Assembly: GCA_905221605.1 (NCBI GenBank)
Contig: CAJNDS010002140.1
Location: 452,001-516,000, forward strand
Reading direction: 5' to 3'
Origin: Symbiodinium natans
Taxonomy: Eukaryota; Sar; Dinophyceae; Suessiales; Symbiodiniaceae
Length of the DNA: 64,000 bases
In this document: positions 50,801 to 58,867 of the stretch, one piece after another
Numbering within the stretch: the stretch's first letter is position 1
Layout: every line of letters begins with the position of its first letter
Notes under the pieces: generated by a model
The model's input: only the letters and a program-made list of their open reading frames with translations
Databases searched by the model: none
What the model was told of the DNA's origin: nothing
Made by a program: the position numbers and the translations under genes

Positions 50801-52959
50801 CTGGGGGCCTCCCCGGAAAGAGGTTAGATAGTTTAGATAGTTTAGATAGTTCAGGGGCTTTCTGAACTATCTAAACTATCTAAACTATCTAACCTCTGGC
50901 TGGGGACGACCCAGAGGGAAGTGAAGCTTTCTAAACTATCTAAACTATCTAAACTATCTAACCTCCTTTTTTCCCAAAATCGAGGTTAGATAGTTTAGAT
51001 AGTTTAGGGGCTCGTCTAAACTATCTAAACTATCTAAACTATCTAACCTCCTTTTCTCCCAAAATCGAGGTTAGATAGTTTAGATAGTTTAGATAGTTTA
51101 AATTTTTTTTGATTGTTTCAAACCTCCTGGGGGCCTCCCCGGAAAGAGGTTAGATAGTTTAGATAGTTTAGATAGTTCAGGGGCTTCCTGAACTATCTAA
51201 ACTATCTAAACTATCTAACCTCTGGCTGGGGACGACCCAGAGGGAATTGAAACTTTCTAAACTATCTAAACTATCTAAACTATCTAAACTATCTAAACTA
51301 TCTAACCTCCTTTTTTTCACAAGATCGAGGTTAGATAGTTTAGATAGTTTAGGGGCTCGTCTAAACTTCTAAACTATCTAAACTATCTAACCTCCTTTTT
51401 GCCCAAAATCGAGGTTAGATAGTTTAGATAGTTTAGATAGTTTAGATAGTTTAGAAAGTTTCAAACCTCCTGGCTGCCTCCCCGGAAAGAGGTTAGATAG
51501 TTTAGATAGTTTAGATAGTTCAGGGGCTTCCTGAACTATCTAAACTATCTAAACTATCTAACCTCTGGCTGGGGACGACCCAGAGGGCATTGAAACTTTC
51601 TAAACTATCTAAACTATCTAAACTATCTAACCTCCTTTTTTTCCCAAAATCGAGGTTAGATAGTTTAGATAGTTTAGGGGCTCGTCTAAACTATCTAAAC
51701 TATCTAACCTCGATTTTGGAGAAAAGGAGGTTAGATAGTTTTGATAGTTTAGATAGTTTAGATAGTTTCAAACCTGCTGGGGGCCTCCCCGGAAAGAGGT
51801 TAGATAGTTTAGATAGTTTAGATAGTTCAGGGGCTTCCTGAACTATCTAAACTATCTAAACTATCTAACCTCTGGCTGGGGACGACCCAGAGGGAATTGA
51901 AACTTTCTAAACTATCTAAACTATCTAAACTATCTAACCTCCTTTTTTCCCAAAATCGAGGTTAGATAGTTTAGATAGTTTAGGGGCTCGTCTAAACTAT
52001 CTAAACTATCTAAACTATCTAAACTATCTAAACTATCTAAACTATCTAACCTCCTTTTTTCCCAAAATCGAGGTTAGATAGTTTAGATAGTTTAGATAGT
52101 TTAGATAGTTTAGATAGTTTAGAAAGTTTCAAACCTCCTGGGGGCCTCCCCGGAAAGAGGTTAGATAGTTTAGATAGTTTAGATAGTTCAGGGGCTTCCT
52201 GAATTATCTAAACTATCTAAACTATCTAACCTCTGGCTGAGGACGACCCAGAGGGAATTGAAACTTTCTAAACTATCTAAACTATCTAAACTATCTAAAC
52301 TATCTAACCTCCCTTTTTTCCCAAAATCGAGGTTAGATAGTTTAGATAGTTTAGGGGCTCGTCTAAACTATCTAAACTATCTAAACTATCTAACCTCCTT
52401 TTCTCCCAAAATCGAGGCTAGATAGTTTAGATAGTTTAGATAGTTCAGGGGCTTCCTGAACTATCTAAACTATCTAAACTATTTAACCTCCTTCTCCAAG
52501 AAAGGAAAGTAATCACATAGTACCTAAAGGTCCCTCTTACATATATATATATATATATATGTATATGTGTGTGTGTGTGTATATGTCTATATAGTAGTAT
52601 CATTATTGGGCACAGGGTCCTAGGTTGAGCTTGAGAGGAGTGGAACTTCACTGGATGGAGCTCGCTCGTCAGACTCGCCCGTCATGAGGCCGGGATTTCA
52701 GTGTCTTGGACGAACTATGCACCGGGGTTCGGGTTTGGGGTTAGGGTGTAGGGTTTACAGGTTTGGGGTTTGGGGTTTGGGGTTTAGGTTACCGATGCAC
52801 TGTACTTGTCATCCGGCATGTGGCTTCACTTAGGCAATGACGGCCTGTGCGATGGGCAACTTCCAGTGCGACGTGACCTATTGCCAGCTGAACTACTGCC
52901 ACAATGACCGCTTCCGAGCAAAGTTCGGAAATTTCTCATGGGCATACCCTGACGTTTGA
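29063..52959 (+). CDS. Unknown multi-exon gene ending in Cys-rich exons
   Basis: Function unknown. Probable exons, nearly all phase-compatible: 29063-29154 (GMLEGAFMTGTFAPNRQ), 30029-30070 (MIVAARLARTRGAL), 30292-30346, 31595-31666 (DCLADSQAEVDIEIL), perhaps 31783-31807, 32684-32763 (GAKVQLFRVYELAV), 33139-33190 (LAKVIMQLGGRTRKKKK), 33295-33333 (EMLIAQNLHGEDH), 34503-34590 (EPLTKAEKEKMDTQIATSGG), 35571-35643 (LVPGIPNVLDFHAEVPRMQ), 36676-36835 (AIYCFVSGHCNN then EAEGICDKIYGQ), 37862-37943 (WKHLGWNDYMAVLARALEVA) and 52834-52959 (ACAMGNFQCDVTYC, QLNYC, PDV then TGA). The last three exons resemble, from memory, a Cys-rich protein family seen only in dinoflagellates. The first exon was not found and an exon near 31.8-32.7 kb is uncertain. 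Two adjacent genes cannot be excluded. Confidence 0.6.
29278..29397. mobile_element. MITE-like family G copy 3
   Basis: CTAAGGGTTCATGTACCTAA and its counterpart TAGGTCCATGGACCCTGAGG; shares the TAGGAGGTACTTTAAGGCCC core. Confidence 0.7.
29755..29896. mobile_element. MITE-like family C copy 6
   Basis: Arms TACTTGGAGGTCCCTGGTAC and ACCACGGACCTCCAA, with the ATAACCCAATT / AACTGCACTT internal sequence typical of the family. Confidence 0.8.
29920..30022 (+). repeat. CCCTAAA array upstream of the exon at 30029
   Basis: About 12 units with variants. TTTAGGG/TTCAGGG follows at 30197-30242. Confidence 0.9.
30353..30430 (+). repeat. Homogenised TTCAGGG array passing into TTTAGGG
   Basis: Seven consecutive TTCAGGG units directly after the exon ending at 30346 (donor GTAAGG). 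Confidence 0.9.
31664..31782. mobile_element. MITE-like family E copy 2, possibly an entire intron
   Basis: Ends TTGGTAGCCC and GGGCTACCAA are inverted, with GATCC on both sides. Reading GT at 31667 and AG at 31781-31782 as splice sites removes the element almost exactly and keeps the frame (EIL-GSKRKQN). Confidence 0.6.
31850..32050 (+). repeat. CT-rich low-complexity stretch
   Basis: Repeated CTCTCT/TCTGTCTC tracts, similar in flavour to 38.7-44 kb. Confidence 0.75.
32186..32293. mobile_element. MITE-like family E copy 3
   Basis: Shares TTTTTTGGGTTCAAGGTTCT, GAAGGGTGCCCTTATTG and GTTACTGGGCTACCAAG with copies 1 and 2. The left end is diverged. Confidence 0.65.
32540..32660 (+). repeat. 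CCCTAAA/CCCTAGA/CCCGAAA mixed array
   Basis: Ends 24 bp before the exon at 32684. Confidence 0.9.
32764..32838 (+). repeat. TTTAGGG array that begins at a 5' splice site
   Basis: About 11 perfect units beginning with the GT that follows the exon ending at 32763. Confidence 0.85.
33856..33930 (+). repeat. AT microsatellites
   Basis: (ATAT)n and ATACATATATATGTATAA repeats in an intron. Confidence 0.8.
34591..34625 (+). repeat. TTTAGGG array beginning at a 5' splice site
   Basis: GTTTAGGG starts directly after the exon ending RMARALQ-G at 34590. Confidence 0.8.
35276..35340. mobile_element. MITE-like family E, left half only
   Basis: TTGGTAACCCAGTGGTACCC then CTATGGGTTCCCTTCTAAAG, matching the left part of copy 1. 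Confidence 0.55.
35644..35705 (+). repeat. TTTAGGG array beginning at a 5' splice site
   Basis: GTTTAGGG starts after the exon ending at 35643. It passes into CTTAGGG units. Confidence 0.85.
36836..36862 (+). repeat. TTTAGGG array beginning at a 5' splice site
   Basis: GTTTAGGG follows the Cys-rich exon ending DAQC-G at 36835. The split Gly codon is completed by the exon at 37862. Confidence 0.85.
37130..37180 (+). repeat. AAAT/AT-rich microsatellite
   Basis: (AAAT)n followed by (AT)n in the intron upstream of the exon at 37862. Confidence 0.8.
37313..37374 (+). repeat. TTTAGGG array
   Basis: Nine perfect units. A C-rich tract precedes it (37240-37312). Confidence 0.95.
37783..37850. mobile_element. 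MITE-like family I relative
   Basis: CCCTTTAAGGGATTATATAG then CTCATTCCCTCATTCCCTC, shared with 16552-16640. Just upstream of the exon at 37862. Confidence 0.55.
37990..38430 (+). other. AT-rich intron segment
   Basis: T/A-rich with TATTCGTAT-like motifs and a (TA)n run at 38290-38304. No gene seen. Confidence 0.6.
38720..38812 (+). repeat. CT dinucleotide tract
   Basis: About 90 bp of almost pure (CT)n with CCCT and GCGCT interruptions. Confidence 0.95.
38890..40990 (+). repeat. Triplicated ~300-bp block with a fourth partial copy
   Basis: Copies near 38905-39180, 39402-39730 and 40025-40325, plus a partial one near 40795-40990. They share CACTAGATGAGCGAAGC.CATGG, TTCC.CTGTTCCCTTCC, CTCCCCTGCG.TCCAACT and GGAACAGACAAC. 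Their ORFs (for example 217 aa on the minus strand) follow the repeat and are not convincing genes. Confidence 0.8.
41252..41392 (+). repeat. TTCTC pentanucleotide microsatellite
   Basis: About 27 units of CTTCT/TTCTC with CTTCC interruptions; a pure polypyrimidine strand. Confidence 0.95.
41432..42338 (-). repeat. 55-bp satellite, block 1
   Basis: About 16 units of CAAATCGCAAGCAGTGTCCC, CCTTAAGTTTTTGG, AAAACTGAGCTCCCAAAATG. Units diverge by several substitutions and indels. The same satellite returns at 48636-50057. Confidence 0.95.
42480..44850 (+). repeat. Segmental triplication of a ~0.5-0.7-kb purine-biased block
   Basis: Copies at about 42480-43195, 43440-44148 and 44318-44845 share AGAGAAGATGGTACT.GTCTTC, ATGAAAATGAAAGGAACTCG, GGGATATGCTGAAGCATGG and GCACAGAGAAGATGG. 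Copies 1 and 2 are near-identical over most of their length. Confidence 0.85.
44848..44972. repeat. Hairpin with a third direct copy
   Basis: TTGGTACTGTTGAACCGCCT then TGTTTT pairs with AACAGGGCGGCTCAACAGTA then CCAA. A third copy of the left arm (TTTGGTACTGGTGAACCGCC) lies at 44934-44953. Confidence 0.8.
44996..45185. mobile_element. AT-rich MITE-like element
   Basis: Inverted ends TCCAGATTTACCCCTA and TAGAGGTAAATCTAGAG, plus a nested inverted pair CCCACAGAACTAAATTATTT / AATTCTGTGGAATTAAATTATT. Much richer in AT than its surroundings. It borders the 87-bp satellite. Confidence 0.75.
45186..48028 (+). repeat. 87-bp satellite, ~32 units
   Basis: Unit: TCCTGCAAATACCACACAAA, ACGGAAGAGGGTAGGAACAA, CTTTGCGGGTCGAAATTTGC, CGGGATCCCCTTGGCGCCCT, GCGAAAG. 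Higher-order structure is visible: a 262-bp trimer is repeated (46094-46355 and 46356-46617), and the variant segment at 45721 recurs at 47032, 1311 bp (about 15 units) away. As 87 is a multiple of 3, long ORFs (up to 325 aa) stay open on both strands; these are repeat artefacts. Confidence 0.95.
48200..48470 (+). repeat. Degenerate CCCTAAA/CCCCAAA region
   Basis: Heavily mutated C-strand heptamers. A short TTTAGGG array precedes it (48042-48078). Confidence 0.85.
48478..48582 (+). repeat. AAGGAATA-type microsatellite
   Basis: About 12 units of AAGGAAT(A/AG). Confidence 0.9.
48636..50057 (-). repeat. 55-bp satellite, block 2
   Basis: About 25 units of the satellite of 41432-42338. Alternating unit types (AAGCTTTTGG..CTGAGCTCCC and AAGTTTTTTGG..CTGCGCTCCC) make a dimeric higher-order repeat. 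A four-unit segment recurs (49250-49480 resembles 49732-49900). Confidence 0.95.
50078..52500. repeat. Palindromic (TTTAGATAG)n higher-order satellite
   Basis: 9-bp TTAGATAGT units on one strand alternate with the complementary ACTATCTAA units, forming many adjacent hairpins. Spacers (CTCTGGCTGGGGACGACCCA; TTTTCCCAAAATCGAGG; CCTGGGGGCCTCCCCGGAAA) recur every ~310-360 bp, giving about seven higher-order units with boundaries near 50472, 50815, 51140, 51483, 51793 and 52152. A stray piece lies at 42352-42385. Confidence 0.95.
52538..52592 (+). repeat. (TA)n-(TG)n microsatellite
   Basis: ATATATATATATATATAT followed by GTGTGTGTGTGTATATG. Confidence 0.9.
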
Positions 52960-53189
52960 CCTGCTGTCTTGTGGGCAGTGAAAAGGGCTTCCATGACATG
53001 CAGGGCACGGGAAGGCGCCGGAGGGCATGGTACAATGATACGAAGATATGTTAATTCAATAGAACTTTCATATCAAAGCTTTTAAGGGTCTTTATTATGT
53101 GCTGCAACATGAACAGTTGCTCGAAAATGCGCGAGGTGCATCGAATTGAAGTGGTCGGCTTTGTTGGCTCAACGAGGTGCTTTTGTGAA

Positions 53190-53268
53190 GGCTCGGGGGG
53201 GGTTTGGGTGGGGGGGCAGGGGGGGGTGGGGGGGCAGGGGGGGGTGGGGGGGCGGGGGGCGGTTTCAG
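53190..53268 (+). repeat. G-rich tandem repeat, G-quadruplex-prone
   Basis: Repeated GGGGGGTGGGGGGGCA units on the + strand. Confidence 0.85.
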
Positions 53269-53897
53269 GCTGCTTAGCTCCTCAAACGCTGGACATGTTG
53301 TGTTGTGGCGAGGATCTTAAGTAGGAAGACCCTCAGGAATGTTCAAAGGGCCGACCTAATTAGCGAAGTGGTGTGCTCTGCACAAGTGCCATGGCGGCCG
53401 GCCACGCGGCCGTCAGAGTTTTGGCCGGAGCCCCGGCCAATTGGGCTAGTACAAGTATGTAAAAAGCAATAGCAGTAGAATATTCTGATAATATGGTAGT
53501 ATGACAATTTCAGAGTGTAAAACTATAATGCTGGAATACTGCAAGAATCTAGCAACGTAATAGTAACTACTAATATAGTAATATATCAATATATTGATGT
53601 ATGAGTCCGTTTAACATTTTAATCATATACTAGTGCTTTCGTATGAGAGTATAAGAACTCGGAACTCCATATCACAATTAAGAACATATTCATCATATAG
53701 TCATATGTTCGGAAACATCACATAACATGATGATGATAATAATACCAATAACAATAATAGCAACAATAATAGTACTAGTAATAATATCGTAGTAATCGTA
53801 GTAATAGTCATAATAGTAGTAATGGTCATAATAAAAAGATGTTAGTTTTAGAACAACAACAGTAATAATAATAACCATAATCATAATCGTCATAATA

Positions 53898-53901
53898 CGA
53901 A

Positions 53902-53956
<55 letters not shown>
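53898..53956 (+). repeat. TAG trinucleotide microsatellite
   Basis: About 19 units of (AGT)n. Confidence 0.95.
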
Positions 53957-53958
<2 letters not shown>

Positions 53959-54029
53959 GAGTGGTACTAACAATGTGTCATCCATCTCTCACAAACAGCC
54001 GGGAGAGCATTGCGGGAGCAGCTTCCATC

Positions 54030-54172
54030 AAACCCTGGGTTTGGGGTCTGGGGTTTGGGGTTTGGGGTTTAGGGTTTGGGGTTTAGGGTTTTGGTTTAGG
54101 GTTTGGGGTTTGGGGTTTAGGGTTTAGGGTTTAGGATCTAGGGTTTAGGATTTAGGGTTTAGGGTTTAGTAG
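54030..54172 (+). repeat. TTTGGGG/TTTAGGG mixed array
   Basis: About 18 heptamers with both variants intermixed. Confidence 0.9.
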
Positions 54173-54562
54173 GCTTAATATCCCGGACGGCTTTTGTGCA
54201 GCAACTCGGCTTTCTAAGGAGGGTGGACTGGAGGCCAGCCGGGTGTGTCGGACACTTGCACAAGAAGAGCTGCAGCTGTGGTCATGACTCGGCGTGTCGT
54301 TGCTCTTCCTGAAAGCAGGCGCCAGGTGTTCTCGAAAATTCTTCTTCTTATTATTACTACTATTATTATTATTACGACGATTATCATTATTGTTACCATT
54401 GTCACTGTTATTGTTATTCTTGTACACTCCTGTACACTTGTAGCCTGGAATTGCCTTCTCTCCACTGTGGGTGGTCGAAGACAACTGTGGCCCGAGCAGC
54501 GAGTTCTTTCAGCACACGGAACCTACCCTTGTGTAGGTTCTGACAAGCAAGTGCTCCAGTAT

Positions 54563-54622
54563 GGTTTAGGGTTTAGGGTTTAGGGTTTAGGGTTTAGGGT
54601 TTAGGGTTTAGGGTTTAGGGTT
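54563..54622 (+). repeat. TTTAGGG array
   Basis: Eight or nine perfect units. Confidence 0.95.
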
Positions 54623-55351
54623 GTCCTTACAACAGCCGCCAGGCAAAATACCTCAGGGCCGTTTGCATTGAATTGCGCCAACCAAGCACAACCCATCCCA
54701 ACCGCTTGCGATTCTAGGCAGTGCCTGCCATTGTGACGCAATGGCAAATAGACATGGCTTGGACAGCAGGCCTGTCCAGCTCCCTCACAGCTCCTTGGGT
54801 CAAAGCAAAATGGCAAAAGTCAGACTCGTAGTTTCACAAGGAGACTTTCAATTCATCGAAAGGCTCAATACATGCTTGCCGTGATCACCATGATTGTCAA
54901 GCACATGCGTGCTTATATGTGATATTTCGTTTCTACAGTACGTGTTGCTGTGTTCATTCAGAGTTTTCGTTGGCTGTGGTTACGCTTCTGTGTCATTGAA
55001 GTCATGGGTCTTCTTGTCGCATCATGGTTTGCTTATCGTGATCCTCATGTCGATTGTCGCAGCTGTAGTCGGCATCATTGGCGTCATCCGAGCCACTTGT
55101 AGCACATCGTCTTGTTTGGCTAGGGATGGCTAAGGTTACTTTCCGTAGGTTCACTGCTCGCGCTTGTGCCTGTCCCAGATGAGACAAAAAGCTGCCACAG
55201 CGAAAAGTGCCATGGCGACAAACCACCTGCCCCGCTGAGGAACACTGCAAAGTACTGCCACCAGTTTCACTGTGAATTGCCCAAAGCCCCAAAACCCTTG
55301 AACCCTAAACCCTAACAATAAACTGCTAGCTCCAAGCCCACCCACATGAGG

Positions 55352-57707
55352 CCTGCTCGACGGTGTGGACTCGCCAGACGAGGCCTGCGGATATGGCTGC
55401 CCACAACCGAGGGCTTAGGGTTTAGGGTTTAGGGTTTAGGGTTTAGGGTTTAGGTGCTGAAGGTTGGGATGTTCCCCCTTATACTAACAGCTCCTTTATA
55501 GGGATTCTAGTACCCCTTTTCCCCACCCCCACTATAATCCCTAAGGAGCTGTGAGTACAAGGGGGAGCATCCCAAGCTGAAGGTTTATAGGCTTAAGGGT
55601 GAGGGTTTAGGGCTGTTTAGGGTTCAGGGGTGCCGTAGAAGCAATAGTAATCATAGAAAAACGAGTACGACTAGCAGTAATTGTTTTTTCAGCAGTACCA
55701 TTCTTCAGTCGTATTATTCGGAACAGAAGCATGAGCAATCGTACCGACCAGTGTGCCAACTTTGGTTGGAACTGCAGGGCGTGTTCTCACTGCGTCCTCC
55801 GGATGCTTGCCTGCAATACTTCCTCAACCCCAAAGCACACCCAAGCCCTGAACCCTGACTTCGGCCCAAGCCCTGAAACAAAAACTTCCAAAATACCCTG
55901 CATAGGGGTTATCCCAATTATAAGTAGGGTTACAAGTACAGTTATAAGTGGTTATTAAGTCCCATGAACCTTCAAGTGGAGTCCTGCAACCCAACTGAGG
56001 ACGGTGACCCTCCATGCGTTGTCGACATGGAAGAGCAGACCCTAACATCGCCAAGCAGCTTGGCATTAAGCCCATGGACTTGCGGGCATGGATGTTTCTG
56101 AGGCAGCTGTCGCAGTAGGGGTTAGGGTTTTAGGGTTTAGGGTCTATAGGGCTTAGGGCCTAGGGTTTCTGGCTTAGGGCTCAGAGGCTCTGATGTTCAT
56201 GGTATAGCGGTGCAACTATCGCAAGCTTATGGTTTAGCGCGTGCATTTCGGAGGCGCGGGCTGTACAAGCAAACCGGGGTTGAAGCTCCCATCGGGCTTC
56301 TTTTTGCATGTTGGGTTTCCGGAATTCGGGGAAACTTAGTGGGTGTCCGTATTTCAAGGGAATCATACTATTTGTCCTCTATCTTCCGGGTCCGCTATTT
56401 TCGCAAACCCCCATTTTGAGCAATCGATTGCGTTTAGGCGTGGGCATGGTATTGACTTTCTCGCTTGAGTTGTTCTGGGAAGGAGATAGGGCCGCAATAA
56501 GAATTAGATCGCTTATGGTGGCTTTCAACAAGTTGATTCAGCCGGAGCAAGCTGGCATAGTGCCGCCCTTCATGCAGCTTCAGGAATTCCCCATGCACTG
56601 CTTCCATTGAGCCCAAGTGCGAAGGAGACCCTCACCCCCCACCACTTCTTAGATAACATCAGGATGCTGCGCTCTACGGAGAACGAGATGAAGTAGCACA
56701 TGAACAAATATGAGCCACTTCTTGTTAGCAGCATGCACCTTCGGCCCCTACGCTTCCGTTCGAAGTCGCTCACTAAATTAGGGCACCGAGCAGCAATCGT
56801 CTCCTGTTCATCTCTGAAGACAGTTCCCAACTCCCAACTCCCCAGAGGAATTGAAAAGGCAGGAGTTGGGGGTTCCTTAGCTGTCCAACTTGAGGCGCCG
56901 TGCCACTCTCGCCAAGGCTGCGTGTGTTGTGGTGTGGACTCAGGGTCCAGGTTTCGGATTCGGGCCTGGTACGCGGGATCCCAGGTTAGAGAATGTTGTT
57001 GCAAGAGCTGCTTGCTTAGTTAGAGGTGGCCTCGATTCTATGGTTACAGCAAGTGCTGTGGAATGTGGTGCGCTGATTCGTGTAGGTGGGCGTTTTAAGG
57101 ATGGCTTTAAATATGCCCCGGGCAATTCGGGGGGATCCGAACTACCCAGAGGATTTAAACGTAGAACCTCCAACTAGTGCCCTGTACTATGGGTTTAGGG
57201 TTTAGGGTTCAGGGTTTTGGGTTTATAGCTTGTCCTGCTATGTTGTATCTTTCTTTGGAAGACTCTATGGGGGTCTACTTAGATCCTTCCAGTTGCACGA
57301 AGAAAACCGGTTACCGATTGGAGATGCACGCCTTGGTCTTGCTCAAACCCCAAACTCTAAACACTCAATCCTCAACCCTAAACCCTAAACCCTAAACCTT
57401 GCACCCAAAGGCACTCTTCGAAAGATAGCCTGCGCGATCGTGACATGCAACGGCTGTTCCTCGGAATGACGTTGGCGACTTCGGCCCTGTACTAGCAGGA
57501 GCATGCCGTGTGGGTGCGACATCTGACGCAGGTAAGGGGTTGCATGTGAGCCTAAACCCTGGCAGCCTAAACCCTAAACCCCAGACCCCAAATCCCTAAA
57601 CCCGAAACCCTAAACCATTGACCCTAAACCCTAAACGACTTAAGCATCGACCGAGTCATTGCGGCCAACAGTTGGCCCGAGCCCTACCATTGGCTCCAGT
57701 CCAGAAG
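55352..57707 (+). CDS. Candidate exons of an unidentified gene
   Basis: Low-confidence cluster. Candidates: 55352-~55405 (LLDGVDSPDEACGYGCPQPR, preceded by CCCTAAA-like sequence and followed by TTTAGGG at 55413), 56039-56118 (NIAKQLGIKPMDLRAWMFLR then QLSQ and TAG), about 57411-57520 (RDRDMQRLFLGMTLATSALY, preceded by CCCTAAA) and 57645-57707 (IDRVIAANSWPEPYHWLQSR, donor GTTATG). The stop in the second exon may mark a gene end, so two genes are possible. No domain was recognised, and phase continuity could not be shown. Confidence 0.3.
55463..55576. mobile_element. MITE-like family B copy 4
   Basis: TTGGGATGTTCCCCCTTATA at the left end, ACAAGGGGGAGCATCCCAA at the right. Confidence 0.85.
57570..57636 (+). 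repeat. Degenerate CCCTAAA array
   Basis: C-strand heptamers with variants, ahead of the candidate exon at 57645. Confidence 0.8.
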
Positions 57708-58058
57708 GTTATGGGCGAAAAATGGGTAGCATTACCCACCCAAAATGGCGTCCTTAATGCACCCCCAAACTGTTGAATCCTTCAAATAGTAAACCTAAAA
57801 AGGATACCCCTGATTTTTGGCTGACGTGTTGCCCCACCTAGCCGTTGAGTCAGGTATTTGTCCAAAGGCTAAACCCGAACCCGAAACCCTAAACACTGCA
57901 GCCGTTAAAACGCAAACCCGCGGAAAGTCTTAGGCTCAGATCGATCCTTCTCGACTACTGCTCAATTCCATCTGAGTTTTTATTCGAAACGAACATTCTC
58001 CGTGCCTTGCACAACTTATGTAGCCAAAATTCCCGGAAGGGCCATAGAGGTTCTCGGG

Positions 58059-58623
58059 TTACTTGTAATTGTAGCGGGAGCCTGTGCTCATCAACACATT
58101 GGGGCCAGAATTTTCATCTGCGAGGAGATGTTGCAACTCAGGTTGGCTAGAAACTTCGCCCTTGCCTGACGAAAGGGCTGCGTTCAGCGAACCGATGTGG
58201 CTGTGCAGGTCACGCACGGACTCGAACACACAGGTGAACTTTTCAAGAATCCAGAAGCCGAGTGAAGTTTGGCCAGGTCAGAACGACTGCGCCACCAGGT
58301 TGTTCACGCTGAAGGAGTAGCAGACGTCACTCTCAAATTGACCCCGAAAGTACACTCCGGAACCGAATTCGTAAATCCGACAAGCTTGAGCACAGCCCTG
58401 ACTTAAGAAATCCGACTCCCTAAGCCCCAAACCGGAAACCCGTTGTTGTGCACATTTTGAGCCGCAGCCTGCACCTCCGACGCCGAAGTGAGTGGTGTTG
58501 TCAGGTTTGCGTGTGCACAGGGTCACTCTGTGTCACTGCGAGCGAAGTTGCTGAAGCGCTGATCAGCTCAGGCTTCATGGGTTGAACGATCTCAGGGCCA
58601 ACTTGGTGGTCAAGCATGTGGAT
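58059..58623 (-). CDS. Unidentified minus-strand gene, 3' part
   Basis: Three exons read from high to low coordinates: 58623-58519 (DHQVGPEIVQPMKPELISAS), 58397-58296 (CRIYEFGSGVYFRGQFESDV then CYSFSVNNL) and 58238-58059 (FTCVFESVRDLHSHIGSLNA, ending GSRYNYK and TAA). Introns are 121 nt (58518-58398) and 57 nt (58295-58239), both GT-AG, and every junction is phase 0. The encoded stretch looks like a soluble, Cys-containing protein; I do not recognise the family. The 5' end was not found. This is the only minus-strand gene I can support. The plus-strand ORF across it (58084-58320) looks less protein-like. Confidence 0.5.
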
Positions 58624-58867
58624 CTGCTGCCAGACCCTCAGAGCAGGGGGCCTGCTGGCCTGCAGCAGTTGACGAGTTCCGTGGCACATAAACCTGTGAG
58701 CCAAAGAGCGGAGGACTCCATCTCGTTTTCTGGCTTCATCCCCAAACCCTTGCAACCCACGGGCCCCTAAACCCTAACTCCCTAAACCCCCAAACCCCTA
58801 AACCCTAAAGCCTAAACCCCAAACCCTAAACCCTAAGCCCTCAACACGACCTTCACAACCAAGGCAG
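58624..58867. promoter_or_regulatory. Possible head-to-head intergenic promoter region
   Basis: It lies between the minus-strand gene (upstream of 58623) and the + strand gene starting near 58868. It includes a degenerate CCCTAAA array (58765-58840). No core promoter element can be named. More coding sequence of the minus gene may extend into it. Confidence 0.25.

Larger units (their letters stand above)
37944..52833 (+). other. Giant (~15 kb) repeat-filled intron
   Basis: Bounded by the exon ending HHIPK|GTGCGA (37943) and the exon starting after TTAG at 52833 (AMTACAMG). Both sides are phase 0. No coding exon was recognised inside; an extra small exon cannot be excluded. Contents are listed separately: AT-rich DNA, triplicated purine/pyrimidine blocks, three satellites and a hairpin element. 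Confidence 0.6.
52960..55351 (+). other. Region without a confidently recognised gene
   Basis: It holds a G-rich repeat (53190-53265), an AT-rich stretch with TAATAGTA-type repeats (53450-53960) and TTTGGGG/TTTAGGG arrays (54030-54172, 54563-54622). An open frame at 55018-55130 contains a strongly hydrophobic segment (LLIVILMSIVAAVVGIIGVI) that could be a membrane-helix exon, but splice context is poor. Confidence 0.4.

Noticed and set aside
37944-52833. End of one gene and start of another inside the satellite-rich interval
   Set aside because: Not excluded, but the phase-0 join and shared Cys-rich character of the flanking exons favour one gene, and no start or stop context was seen in between.
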